Notes: a model not told the origin generated them from the sequence alone. DNA of 64,000 bases from Vandiemenella viatica (GCA_031002005.1 JARYHS010013630.1:29041504-29105503), one strand, 5' to 3'. Positions 11,579 to 22,822 are shown, counted from the first letter of the stretch. Program-made: numbers and translations.

Positions 11579-12462
11579 TTTGCACGAGACTACTGTAGAT
11601 TGTAATCTTTGCTGATAATTTTTAGTATATGAATTGCTTTTGAAGTCATCTTCATTTCCTGGAGGATAAATTGGTCATGTGCAAACAACATAGTGTTTTT
11701 ATAAGTGTTGTTGCTAATTTTTATACCAGGATAGACATTTCTTTCCATTTTCTAACTAAATCATCTCTCTATATATATTGGAGAGTGTTGGAGACAGGTT
11801 CAACCTTGCCGCACTCCTTGGTTAATCGCTATTTCTTTGCTAGTTTATTTCCTAGATCTAATACAGTCTGCGCCCTTCTATACATATCTTGAATAACTTG
11901 TATTAAATGTTCTGTATATCAATTTCTTTGCATTATTTACCAAAGTTTTTGTCTGTTTACTTTATCAAATGCCTTTTCATAATCTATAAAAGCATTGAAA
12001 GTTTTTAAATTAAATTCTTCTCTTTTCCAGTAGTTGTTTAAAGCAAAATATATTATCTATGCAGGATCTTGTGACATAACAAAATATTTTGAAGAAAATT
12101 ATATTTTTGTTCCTTGAAGTAGCCAAAAATCAATATATTTATTCTTAAGAAAAGAAGTGTAGGTTGCTATGGAGATGAGAAATAAAAAAAACACTTGGAG
12201 GCTAACGACACAGATCGGTTGCTTTTAAAACATTCATTGCTGGAGGACTTTGCATCTTTGGATACTACAGAAGATCGATGAAGTTCCTACAGGAATACAA
12301 ATTTTGTATAAGAAACTGAAAACTGTTGAAAACAAAAGGATTGGATTCTTTATAGTTATAATCAGTTCACAAAATATGCGATTATATCATAATCTTCCTT
12401 TCATAAACCCACATTTTTCTTCTAATAAGTGTGCATCTACTATTAATTTGAGCCTGTTATTT
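11579..12462 (-). pseudogene. RTE-like LINE, reverse transcriptase fragment (contig B copy)
   Basis: Near-identical repeat of 6678-7568 with small indels, several of them single-base differences in homopolymers. It starts at the first base after the N gap, so the downstream part of the LINE seen at 6387-6677 is absent here. Confidence 0.75.
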
Positions 12463-13395
12463 ATTATTTTTGCATTATTAAACCAATGACTGTACCTTTC
12501 AAGAGATGCTTCAATTTGAAAAGGGCACAGTGGAGTCTTTTTAGAGAAATTGTTGATAAGGAAATATCACAATTAACTCCAGATCCACGTAACTATGAAC
12601 AGTTTGTAAAAATCATTCAAAAAGCTTCATGACAGTGCATCCCACGAGGCTGCAGAACAAACTACATCCCTGGACTGCAGTCCAGCTAAGCCGACTTGTA
12701 CACTCAATATTGTCATCTGTTTGAGGAAGATCCATTTTCTGAAGCAACCAGAGAATGTGGGGAATCACTAATGAAAGCAATTGGAACATCTAAAAGAAAA
12801 ACGTGGACTGACCTAATCAGTAACACTGATATGACTCATAATAGCAAAAAAGCGTCAACAACTCTTATAAAATTCACACCCGACCCTCATCAAACCACGC
12901 AGTTATACAACATCATTCCTGATAATATTGCACACCAGTTACTTCTTAATAGCAGACTAGTAAGAACCGGACCACAGGAACCAAGATTATCCATGACACC
13001 ACTAGTGAAAGTTCCATCATTAGTGCCCCTTTCTCTTTTGAGGAAACAACAACCTGCATTAAAGCCCTCCAAAATGGAAATGCTATAGGTGTTGACATTG
13101 AGCAGATCAAGCAGCTGGGGGAGAGATGAGTAAAATCGTTCTCGTGATGTTCAATGAATGTTTACACAGTTGTAAGATTCCAAGGCCCTGGAGGAAAGCT
13201 CGAGTTATAGCACTACTAAAACCTGGTAAACCTCCATATGATGCCAATAGCTACCGCCTGATATCACTCCTCAGCCATGTCTATAAACTTTTTGAGAGGA
13301 TGCTTCTAAAACGCCTCTCACCTGTTATTGAAGACAAACTGATACCTCAACAAGCTTGATTCAGAACAGCCTGCTCCTGTTTAGATCAGCTTGCA

Positions 13396-13632
13396 GTCAT
13401 GGTCATCTTTTCCCTTCCATGCACTACTTTTCATACCTGTTGCAATATCTTTCCAAGCCTCATCGCCAGTATATGCCCTGTACACTCCCATGACCCTCCT
13501 CATTCTCCTCCTGTCTTGCAATGAATCCTATTCCAGCTCCTTTATCATATCCGTCACTGATTGCATTCTGCGATAATTTCCAGAAACAAATCTAGCAGCC
13601 CTTTTTTGCACCCTCTCCAACTCCAACTCAAA
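13396..13632 (-). pseudogene. CR1 internal fragment inside the Jockey-like LINE (copy 2)
   Basis: Same fragment and same breakpoints as 8506-8742, offset 4890 bp. Confidence 0.8.
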
Positions 13633-13930
13633 TACAGGATCAAGTCCTACACCTAACGTAATATATTGAAGATGGCTTCGAAAAGGGTTTAGTTACTGGA
13701 GTAGTCTTCATTGACCCTACAGCAGCCTATGATACGATCAGCATAAAAAAAAACTCCTTCCTAAAGTTTACAGCATGACCCGGGATTTTGGTTTCACAGA
13801 AATAGTCTACGAACTTCTCAGCAATAGGCAATTCTACTTCAGCTTTCAGAATTCAAAAGCTGTCCACGCAAACAAAAAAAATGGACTACCTCAAGAAAGT
13901 GTTCTTGCTCCAGCTTATTTAACATTACAC

Positions 13931-14264
13931 CAGGTATGGGCAACCTTTGCTTAGCTGAGGGCGTAATTTCGGGACTTGATCAGGTCGCGGCCGGACTAAT
14001 CAGTTCGCGGGCCGTAGGTAAGAAAGAAGAGTAGTAGTGAATAAAAAGGCGATAAAAATTCACACATTTTTTATTTACTAGAATTACAATAGGATAATCA
14101 AACATAAAAAAAGCAAATTAACAAAAACAGATAGAAAATCTAATGAAAATTAATGGGAGGCTTGAGTATGAGCGTTATTTGAAATTTCTCTGAATCTCTC
14201 GCGGGCCGGACTGAAGTTGGTGAAGGGCCGGATCCCCCCGCGGGCCGGGGGTTGCCCATATATG
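13931..14264. mobile_element. hAT-type MITE, present in only one of the two duplicated copies
   Basis: Ends are CAGGTATGGGCAACC and, reverse complemented from the other side, CATATATGGGCAACC (13 of 15 match). The interior has the GCGGGCCG-rich composition common in these MITEs and no coding frame. The empty site exists at about 9040 in the other copy. The flanks CATTACAC and ATCTACCC both derive from ATCTACAC, consistent with an 8-bp target duplication with one error on each side. Confidence 0.75.
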
Positions 14265-15332
14265 ATCTACCCAATGATCAACCCCTGACAACCATTGTAT
14301 GTCCTTTTATATACACTGATGATCTTGCCCTAGCTGCTCAACATGTGACTTTTGAGGCCATTGAGGGTAGACTTACAACAGCTCTTGAATCCCTTGGAAC
14401 CTACTACAAGCAGAATGACCCTCAATAAAAAAAAAACTAAGTCTGTGCATTTCACTTGTGTAATAAATGTGCTAAGTGAAAGCTAAATGTGACCTGGAAT
14501 GGATAAACTCTGTTGCACAGTGAAAATCCAAAATACCTGGGCATAACTCTTGATAGAGATCTCACTTTTAAAAGCCACTGTAGCAATATCAAGATGAAAG
14601 TACATCTTAAGTGAGTTGATCGGATCTAGCTGGGGATTAGCTCCCAAGCATCATTCGCACCTCTGCCTTAGCATGATGCTACTCCGCAGCAGAGTATACA
14701 TGTCCTGTGTGGCAAAAATCCAGCCATGCTAAGACAGTAAACGTTGCGCTCTACAGAACATGCCGGCTCATCACAGGTTGTCTTAGACCATCGCCTGTGA
14801 GCAAAGTGGAGATACTAGCTGGCATCGCCCCTGGAGATATATGCCGGAAAGTTGCAACCAGTGTGGCAAGGCTTAAAGTGATTGAAGACATCTGACACTC
14901 CCTACATACACCAGTGCCATCAAGTCCTGTTCAAGCTTAATGCGAACTTCAAAACCACCAACTGGAGTGGAGCTCCAAGCAATGAAAGAATACTGGCTTG
15001 GGAGAAGAGATTACAACAAGGGTTCAAGTGGATCAAGCCAAAGAGGGTCTACCACCTGGGTCTGAATAACCATGGCCCATATGGAACTCACTAAACAGGC
15101 TCGAGTTGGAGTTGGCCGCTGCAAAGAAACATTTGCCACTTGGGGATACCTGGGAGAATAACCAGATACTACATGGTCGTGCGGGGAGAGAGAAACCATG
15201 GTACGTATGCTGTCTTGTCCACAAATTGGAATAAATGTATTTCAATTTGACCTCCAATCAGCTACTGACAAAGCCATCACATTGACAATAAAACTACCAC
15301 ATATTTGATGCTGTCATCGACACGAGAAGAAG

Positions 15333-15660
15333 ATTATTTTTGGATATATCTTGTAGCCCATATTTAGTAAACTAATTTCTCGATAGTTATCACATGAATT
15401 CCTATCTCCTTTCTTAAACAGTAAAATAACTTTGGAATTCCTCCATTCTTCTGGGATGATTCTCTTTTCCAACACATATTAATTAAGTGTAAATATCTAA
15501 ATTTCAAAATAATTCCCCCATACCTAATCATTCTAAATTAATTGTGTCTAGTCCATTTTCTATTTTTATATGATCTTACTGCTGCATCAACCTCCTCTAT
15601 GTCTATAAGATCAACACATGGTCAATTCCTATTTTCTTTTCTTCCTCTTTATAATTACTA
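15333..15660 (-). pseudogene. RTE-like LINE, reverse transcriptase N-terminal part (contig B)
   Basis: Same as 10103-10436, containing the block IPEEWRNSKVILLFKKGDR. In this contig the upstream endonuclease half is found at 17091-18440, after the family B insertion. Confidence 0.75.
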
Positions 15661-17090
15661 CTAGCCACAAATCCCATCAAAAATGATGGGTTTAGTGGTG
15701 TGTTCTGGTAATTAATTTCTTTTTAGTTGCTTACCTAAATAGAATTGTTAAAAGATAAAACTCAGTGCTGTAATTTCTCGTCTTTGGTTATGTAGCAAAA
15801 AGTTTCAGTTGTCAACTTCGCCACTTGCGTTTCAGCCTAACCACATTCTCCGTTCATATCACTGCTAGAAAATCAAAGCTTCAATCACACGCAAAATAAG
15901 ACATTCCCTGTGTCGCATGTCAGTGTCATCATGCATTGCAATACAAACTTGATCCAAAATCTCCACAGTTTCTTGTCTATGATGAAGATCGGTGTTTTAC
16001 CTGCTGACACAGCTTACATCCAACTGAAATAATGTCCCAGTGAAAACCAACGATGCTAAAAATAAATCTTAACAGCTTACGTTATGCCACGTAATATTTG
16101 TTTAATTGTAGTTTAGGCTGCATAGATCGTGATCAATTTGAAACTTCTTTCATTCAAACCAAGTAATGATTTCAGTAAAAAAAGACACTGATAACTAATA
16201 TGCCGTCGTAGTATTATATTTCTTAGCAATTAATTAAATACATAGAATTGTTATAAAATAAAACTCAATGCAATTCCTAGGGCCTTGCCCTGTAACAAAA
16301 GGTTTTCTTTGCTATCCTGGTCCAGGTTGTATTTCAACCTAAACACATAAAATATTTTTTTTTAAACTAAATTATTCACGCTATCTGCCGTAACGTTAAA
16401 TGCCAGTTGTTATTCTGACCCATGCTAAGTAGGAATCTAACCAAAACATTCATTACATTGATGCTCAAAATACAAAGCCTTTATGCTATATATCTATGGA
16501 CAATGAATTTAAGGAATACTTCTATATTTCAAAAGACTATTACATAAATATAAGCATCTAATGATTGATATGTCGATTTTAATGCAAACATACTTTTATT
16601 TCAGTTTTCTGTGAGTTAATTTATTCACTGATGCTTGCCAATGTTATTAAATAACGCGCATTTTCAAGAATCATATCGTAAAGCGTGACGTCATACAGGG
16701 GCGTAGCTACTATGGGGCTAGGCGGTGCAGTGCACCGGGGCCCCAAAGCACAGTTCAGAGGCCCACGAGCCTTCATTGGCAAACTGGCGACCTTTTTTTT
16801 AGCTCTACAGTCGTCTAAGGGGGCCCCTGAGACATAGGAAGCCCCTCACTAAGGGCCCTCTCACTGCTCACGGGGGCCCCAACCATTGCTCAGGGGACCC
16901 CTAAGCACAACTCAAGGGCCCCATCCTCAGCTCAGAGGGCTCTTACCAGCAACACAAAGCAAAAAAAAGGGCCCAAAATAATTTTTTGCACAGGGGCCCT
17001 TGTTGACCTAGCTACGCCACTGACGTCATAGCGCAACATCATAGATTGACGTCAAGCCGTGACATGACATCACGGTGCTACATCTAGCCT
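15661..17090 (+). mobile_element. Helitron-like family B element inserted in the RTE LINE
   Basis: Non-coding insert that separates the LINE's endonuclease/linker (17091 up) from its reverse transcriptase (15660 down). The left part has a CCCATC/GATGGG hairpin. The interior holds two tandem units about 530 bp apart, shown by the pair of blocks AATAGAATTGTTAAAAGATA and AATTGTTATAAAATAAAACT and by CAGGTTGTATTTCAACCTAA near 16322. The right end has a 19-nt hairpin (17057-17075, CCGTGA and TCACGG arms) followed 8 nt later by CTAG (17084-17087), as at Helitron 3' ends. The expected T after CTAG is not present, so the border is uncertain. No Rep/helicase coding. A hAT MITE sits at 16696-17022. Confidence 0.5.
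16696..17022. mobile_element. hAT-type MITE with perfect 8-bp target duplication
   Basis: Ends CAGGGGCGTAGCTAC and, on the opposite strand, CAGTGGCGTAGCTAGG. Flanked on both sides by ACGTCATA (16688-16695 and 17023-17030). The interior is rich in GGGGCCCC-like runs and non-coding. Inserted in the family B element. Confidence 0.9.
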
Positions 17091-18440
17091 ATTATACTAA
17101 TAGATTGTACCATAATTTTTTGTAGTGCTTTATCCATGCCTCTTCTTCAATTACACTTATGTTAGCACTTTCCTTTTCATCTTTGTGAAGATGTTTCATA
17201 AATTTATAAGCCATCTCTTGTCTGCCATGGACATCATCTTCTATTGAACTGATTAATCTATCCCATGACTCTTGTTTCAACTTCTTTGTTATTGTCTTAG
17301 CAATATTTCTTCTTCTTTTATATTCATTTTCATTTTCTAGGGTTCGATCCTGTATCATTTTTAGATAAGACTTTTGCTTTTGTTTGGTTGCTTCTGCAAT
17401 TTCTTCATTCCACATTTTAAGTCCAGTTTTTCTTCTAAATTTCTTTTTCTTGCCATTGGCTTCATATGCTGCTTTCAGTATTTATGAAGCTATAGTTTCC
17501 CATTCTTTATTGTTATCATTATTTGTTGCATTTTCCAGTAAGCACCGTTGTAATCGGTTTTGGTATAGATGCCTTTTTCCTTCGTCTTTTATAAGGTAGG
17601 TCTTAAAAACTTTTTATCTTTTGTAAGTTTTTATTCATTCTTTTCTTCCATTTAGCAAGTATTCTTATTTTTTATATAACGGGATAGTGATCTGTATACA
17701 TATCACTACCTCTATGTACACTGGTGTCTACCTCTGGACCAAATTTTTATTACTAACCATTACGTACTCAATGATAGACCTTTGTCCTCTTGCCATCCAT
17801 GTAAATTTATGGATATCTTTTTTTGTAAAGAATGTATTTGTAATCTTTAACAGGTTGAAGGACACAAATTCTCTCAGTAGTTTCCCATTTTCATTTAATG
17901 TGTATTCGCCTTTATTCCCCATTACCTCTGGAATTGGGCAATTTCCTATGTGAGCTTTAAAATTGCCAGCAAATATTAGGAATTCACTTTTATTAATTTT
18001 GTCTATCACCACTTGAAACTGTTCATAAAATTGTTCAGATTCTTCTCGTTTGTTTTCTTCTGGGGCATATATGGCGATCAAGGTTAGGTTGCCTCTCTCT
18101 ACTTTCAATCTTAGAGTCAGAATCCTTTCATTTATAATAGTGTAACTGACAATTTTAATTTTCCATTTCCTATCCACTAATATTGCCACTCCTGCTGCAG
18201 CTCTTTTCTCTCATGCCACTCCACTGTAGATCATTGTAAATTTCTCTATTTCTTCTGTTCCCTTCAATTTCTTTTTTGTTTCTGTAATTACAGCAACATT
18301 GATCCCCTTTCTAGTTACCTCCCTGTTCAGATCATATTCTTTATTATTTATACCTCTCACATTCCATGTTCCTATTTTCAAATTATCTTTGATTCCAAAT
18401 CGTTTGTCCTTTGACCTTGCCCTTGTTGTCCTCATAAGAT
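17091..18440 (-). pseudogene. RTE-like LINE, endonuclease domain and linker
   Basis: Three minus-strand frames. 18435-18211 starts MRTTRARSKDKRFGIKDN and then LKIGTWNVRGINNKEYDL, the N-terminal block of an RTE endonuclease, with VAVITETKKK (catalytic Glu). 18189-17728 continues LTLIAIYAPEENKREESEQF, FLIFAGNFKAHIG (usual GDFN) and FTWMARGQRSIIEYVMVS (usual form SQIDYI). 17415-17092 is the linker MWNEEIAEATKQKQKSYLKM ending near IKHYKKLWYN. It is the upstream half of the minus-strand LINE whose reverse transcriptase lies at 15333-15660 and 11579-12462. A stop at the junction of the first two frames and other frameshifts make it dead. Sequence to about 18810 may be its 5' untranslated region. 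Confidence 0.85.
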
Positions 18441-18810
18441 CTATCCGGCTTTCCTTACTTTGAGGTTTATGAGTAATACATGTTTTTATGTGGAAGGGTT
18501 ACCAGCCCTTCGCACAACTCCATCCTGGAGGACCAGGATTTTATTTCAGGGTTTTCCTTTCCTTAGCCAAAGTGCCCCAGTTTTAAGGCGCTGGGGGCTC
18601 GCCTTCCATCCTCTCCCATTAGCTACACTCGAAAGAATGCATTGCCCAGGGGCCACGTGGCTTTCGCCTTTGGGAACTTGGAAGTAGGGTTTGCTGGCAG
18701 AGCTGCTAAGATAGATCGCAGAGGCATTTCTCAAGGTTTTACTGTCTCAGCCCATCCAGCATAAGCTGAGATCTTGAGACCATACCAGCCTTGACCCCCC
18801 AAACAGCCTA
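18441..18810 (-). other. GC-richer non-coding stretch, possible 5' UTR of the RTE LINE
   Basis: No recognised coding sequence. It abuts the RTE endonuclease ORF start on the upstream side and differs in base composition from the AT-rich flanks. Assignment to the LINE 5' untranslated region is by position only. Confidence 0.35.
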
Positions 18811-19086
18811 ACTACTAATTCACCAACAAAATTATTCATTAAAATTGGGAGGAATTCACAGATAATTTGAAGACAAGCTACAAAGGAAATAAGAAAATAC
18901 TGTATGGGGTTGTAAGAAGCAAAACAAAACCTAGAGATATGCTGACCAATGTTCTGGACAAATCAGGTGAAGTGTAATGGAAAAAGGAAGAGGTACTGAG
19001 TACATGGAAAGAGTATTTTAAAAACCTGTTGGAAGGAGCTGAAGGAAACCAGGAAGGAACTGAAGGAAAAGGATAGTGGAACAACC
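18811..19086 (+). pseudogene. RTE-like LINE (second, plus strand), linker before the reverse transcriptase
   Basis: Plus-strand frame with YKGNKKILYGVVRSKTKPRD and WKEYFKNLLEGAEGNQEGT-like blocks, the linker ahead of an RTE reverse transcriptase. It is cut after GAACAACC (19079-19086) by a 2-kb hAT element and resumes at 21116 with the same eight bases. Confidence 0.75.
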
Positions 19087-21115
19087 CATGGGCGTATCCA
19101 GCAAGGGGCAGAGGGGGGAGGGGGGCTGGTGCTAGAAGAAAAATTAAGTTGCTTTCAGTACACTTTTACGAATGAAGAACTGGCTCAGGAGCACTATGGG
19201 GGAGGAAAGATTGACTGGATTATGCCTGATGCGTGTGCATTGAAATTTTGTGAAAGAACACCGTGAGATATTGACAAAGTTATTGGAAAATTATCTGAGA
19301 ATCCATTAAAAACTATAACTGAGTATCGATCTTAATTAACTACATAGTAGGTCCTTAGATTAAGTGGTTGGATTACTATATCTATATCTATAAAACGAAA
19401 ACCAGATATATTTGAAGTATAAAAACTACAAAACAGATTTCGATTGGGTTTTCACCATTTTAAAGATTAGAATCTCAATTGAAGTGTGTGGTATGCCTTA
19501 TGCTCCAATGTAACATAATGTAGGAGTGGTAAATGAAAATCTTAACACACAGGCTGAAACAAAAAATAAAAGAAACACGATGCTTACGTCATACAATAAT
19601 AGCCATGTTATCGCATGTAACGTTTACTTTCTTAAATTTTGGTTTTTAGTCTTTAAACCCCATACATTGTTATATCGAATGTGAAGAGGAAACTACGTGA
19701 AGTGGAAAATATTTAAATTAATTTTAATAATACAATGAAAAAATCTTTCAATATTTTCTTTGTTTCTTGATGTTACAATCTGAAGCTGCACTGCTAGAAT
19801 CTCTGATGTTGTGAAATTTTAATGGCTGTGTTTAGTAATGCATATTTGACGGGTTTGAACATGAAAGTGAGCTGTTTAAAACCTTTAGTGAAGAACCTTC
19901 CGAGAAATTTGTTGCTTTTTGAAATTACGGCCTTTGGCTGCACAGTTACAATCTCTGATGATTGGATTCTCGCTGTTAATAGTAAGTGATGCACAACTGA
20001 TGGCTTTGAACATGAAATTTAACTTTTTAAAACCTTTAGTGTTTACATAGTGCTACTTTTTTTTTATTATTATTATTGATGAGCGATTGTGTCTTTACTA
20101 CATTTCCTGAAAAAAACATTGTTTCTATTGCTGCACTAATTGTTGTGGTTATTATGATAAAACTTAGTACACATGTTCCTTATGTCATGGCTAAAAATAT
20201 TGCAGGAATAAATCAACCCCAACCCCATCTCTTTTCTGCTACACAGGGGGTTAGCCGTTTAAATACGTATAGAAGAATGGTGCGACTGACATGAAATTTA
20301 ATTCACAAGTACAAAAAACTGGCAGTTCTATCATTATCATGGTGCCAAAATCTGATGATAAATTCTTATAGAACTCGGCGAAAAAATCTAAAATAAAGAA
20401 GAACATTTTTTGATATCACACTTGGTTTTCAAGATTCAACATGTCAAACATCAGTTATAGTTCTTGTGCTTTTGGTGACGTTTCTTCTGGTCCAGGTTGT
20501 ATTTCAGACATACAACAACCACTAGGAAGAAAATAAAACACCTATAGTGCATTTCCACCTTGTAGATATAGTGGTTTGGTGATGCAATATCTCGAGAACT
20601 AAGCGAGATATCAAAAACATTTATATTTTATTTTCGATTTGTCTCACCAAGTTACATACGAAATTATTATTAAATTTGACTGAGGCGAAATTTTTCTTCT
20701 GGCCCTGGCTGCATTTCAACCTAACCACATCAATTTTGAAATAAAATATCTCGAGAACTAAGCGAGATGTCAAAAAAATTTATTCTTTAATTTCAATTTG
20801 ATTCATCAAGTTACATGGGATTCCATTATCAAATTACAGCTCCTCGGTTATCGTAGAATCCCCAAAAAACTTACCTCTTTTATGAGCTTCAATATTCACT
20901 GTGTGTGAAAATCAATCTAGATAATACCGGGCAATGCCGGGAACTCTGTTAGTTAATCAATAATAAAAATAGTTTTGTCAATAGGTTTCAGTTTAATTTT
21001 GTAATAAATCATCATGTTTCAGTCTTCGATCCCACTTCCTTAAAACCAATATGAATGCCCCCCCCCCCACTTCAAATCTTGCCCCCCTCTAGTTCTGATC
21101 ATGGATACGCCCTTG
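19087..21115. mobile_element. hAT element (non-autonomous, 2.03 kb) with perfect 8-bp target duplication
   Basis: Terminal inverted repeats CATGGGCGTATCCA and, from the right end, CAAGGGCGTATCCA. Flanked by GAACAACC at 19079-19086 and 21116-21123. No transposase of any family is recognisable inside, and the longest frames have no family resemblance. It carries C-rich and G-rich runs just inside the ends (19106-19128 and 21060-21086). Its right third (about 20380-20960) holds repeats related to family B. It splits a plus-strand RTE LINE. Confidence 0.85.
20380..20960 (+). repeat. Family B-related tandem blocks with Helitron-like end
   Basis: Two blocks about 215 bp apart each hold a TTCTTCTGGTCCAGGTTGTA-like phrase (20488 and 20696) followed by ATCTCGAGAACTAAGCGAGA (20588-20607 and 20749-20768). 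The right end has CCGGGCAATGCCGGGAACTC then GTTAGTT (20929-20955), a short hairpin near a CTAG-like end. Nested in the hAT element. Confidence 0.5.
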
Positions 21116-21607
21116 GAACAACCGCTTTAGAAAAGGAAACTGAGGAATTTAGCATGCTGCAATTAGAATTGGCAGTGAAAGAAATGTCATATGGGAAATT
21201 GACAGGACTAGATGAGCTGAAAGCAGTAATGGTAAAAGCAGCAGGAGCAATGGGATTGCAATGGTTGTATGGAGTCATATTGAGAGTCAAGAAACAAAGG
21301 AAAATACTAGAGGATTGGAGGAAGGGAGTCATATTCATAAAAAATGAAGTAAAACAAAATGTGACAATTACAGGGGCATTACATTGCTGAGCCATGGTCT
21401 CAAAATACATGAAAAACTTACTCTAAATAAAATCGAGTAAAGTCTAGAGAATACAGAAAGATAGATGAAGGGATTGTGAAATCAATAAAGATCATCTATG
21501 AGTAGTGTGAGAATTGCATGCTCATAGACAGTAAACATTCAAAATAGTTTCATATGGAAAGAGGAATAAGACAAGGAAGTGTATTGTCGCCTGTCCTGTT
21601 TAATGTA
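21116..21607 (+). pseudogene. RTE-like LINE, reverse transcriptase N-terminal part
   Basis: Continues the plus-strand LINE after the hAT element: ELAVKEMSYGKLTGLDELKA (ordinarily K-GKA-G-D), WLYGVILRVKKQRKILEDWR, then a broken palm region with IRQGSVLSPVLFN just before the mariner insertion at the TA (21606-21607). Stops at several places. Confidence 0.8.
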
Positions 21608-21769
21608 CGAGGGTTGTTTTTTAAGTAAGGGCCGTTCGCGCATATAGTCTCGTAGTTCGCGCGGACGCCGCAACAATCCACTGCGCCACTTGCCGGCATC
21701 CTTCCCGTTCCCACTGATGCCAGTTGCAGCTCTGTAGCTGACGTATACCCATCGCTGTGCTACTTTATA

Positions 21770-22822
21770 ATGTTTACGATTATTGAATCGCCTGCCGCTT
21801 GTGAGATACGGTCAGTGATACGTTTTTTGACCGTGAGAAGCCTATCAGCTGCAGAAATTCATTGTCAGTTAACAGAAGTTTATGGCTTGAATGCAATGAG
21901 TGAAGGTAAAGTGCGTCAATGGGTTAGAGAGTATAAAAATGGCCATCAAAACGTCCATGACGAAGAACGCTCAGGCCGGCCCTCTGTGATCACTGATGAT
22001 TTGGTGGCTGCAGTCGAAACAAAGATTCGTGAGGACAGAAGATTCACAATTTTGGAATTTCCACAAGTTTCAAGATCAGTTTTGTACAAAATTGTGTCTG
22101 AAAACCTAAAGTTTAAGAAACTGTGTTCTCGGTGGTTACCCACACTCCTCACAGAGGACCACAAAGGGAAGAGATTTGCCACTTCATTGGACTTTTTGAT
22201 TAATTACGAGGAAGAAGGGGATGATGTGTTGAGTCAAATTGTCACTGGAGATGAAACATGGGTATCCCATATCACTCCCGAAAGCAAGCGAAAATCTATG
22301 GAATGGCGACACACAACCTCACCCGTCAAGGTCAAAGCCAAACAGACGCTGTCAAAGCGCAAGATTATGGCAACTGTGTTCTGGGACTGGTGCAGTGTTT
22401 TGCTAGTGGACTTAATGCCACGAGGAATGACAATCAACTCAGATGCCTACTGTGCAACTCTAAAGAAGCTCCACAGAGCAATTCAAAACAAAAGGCGCGG
22501 CATGCTGACAAAAGGAGTTTTGCTCCTGCACGATAATGCTAGGCCTCACACCTCTCAAAAGACTCGGGATTTGATTGATTCTTTTGGCTGGGAAGTTTTG
22601 GACCATCAACCATATAGCCCCGACCTTGCTCCTAGTGATTTTCACCTTTTCCGGTACCTGAAACACCATCTTGGCGCACAGCGCTTCAATGACGACGATG
22701 AAGTGAAAGCGGCCGTGAACTCTTGGCTGTTGGAGCAGGCGGCCAAATTCTTTGAAGAGGAAATTAAAAACTTAGTTGTACGGTATGACAAGTGCTTAAC
22801 ACTAGAGTGCACGCGCCCCTAA
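21770..22822 (+). CDS. Mariner transposase, open frame with replaced C-terminal end
   Basis: 350 codons without an internal stop, against about 345 for the family. The N-terminal part (residues 1-110) is the paired helix-turn-helix DNA-binding region, with VRQWVREYKNGHQNVHDEER and SGRPS. The catalytic triad is D,D34D: Asp in VTGDETWV, Asp in LLLHDNARPHTS and Asp in SPDLAPSDFHLF, with exactly 34 residues between the second and third. The clamp-loop motif usually WVPHEL reads RWLPTLLTED. A piggyBac inserted at TTAA (22796-22799) so the frame ends ...CLTLECTRP. On the far side of that insert the original end continues, with a stop 12 codons later. The lost tail is nine residues, typical of mariners (ends YVEK). 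Whether this protein still works is unknown. The intact triad implies recent activity. Confidence 0.95.
   Translation: MFTIIESPAACEIRSVIRFLTVRSLSAAEIHCQLTEVYGLNAMSEGKVRQWVREYKNGHQNVHDEERSGRPSVITDDLVAAVETKIREDRRFTILEFPQVSRSVLYKIVSENLKFKKLCSRWLPTLLTEDHKGKRFATSLDFLINYEEEGDDVLSQIVTGDETWVSHITPESKRKSMEWRHTTSPVKVKAKQTLSKRKIMATVFWDWCSVLLVDLMPRGMTINSDAYCATLKKLHRAIQNKRRGMLTKGVLLLHDNARPHTSQKTRDLIDSFGWEVLDHQPYSPDLAPSDFHLFRYLKHHLGAQRFNDDDEVKAAVNSWLLEQAAKFFEEEIKNLVVRYDKCLTLECTRP

Larger units (their letters stand above)
12473..15332 (+). pseudogene. Jockey-superfamily LINE, contig B copy
   Basis: Same element as 7579-10102, bounded by the same ATTATTTTTG direct repeat (12463-12472 and 15333-15342). It differs by scattered substitutions and indels, by an 11-base deletion near 13097, and by a 334-bp hAT MITE at 13931-14264 that splits the block just before the YTDD motif. 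Same frameshifts and stops elsewhere, so the two copies shared their decay and separated recently, or are alleles of one locus. Confidence 0.85.

Noticed and set aside
10560..11585. A 341-codon frame on the minus strand
   Set aside because: It is the 1000-N gap read as undefined residues.
6678..15805. A genuine tandem duplication
   Set aside because: Not excluded, but the homology ends exactly at both contig ends, which is what an unmerged overlap looks like.
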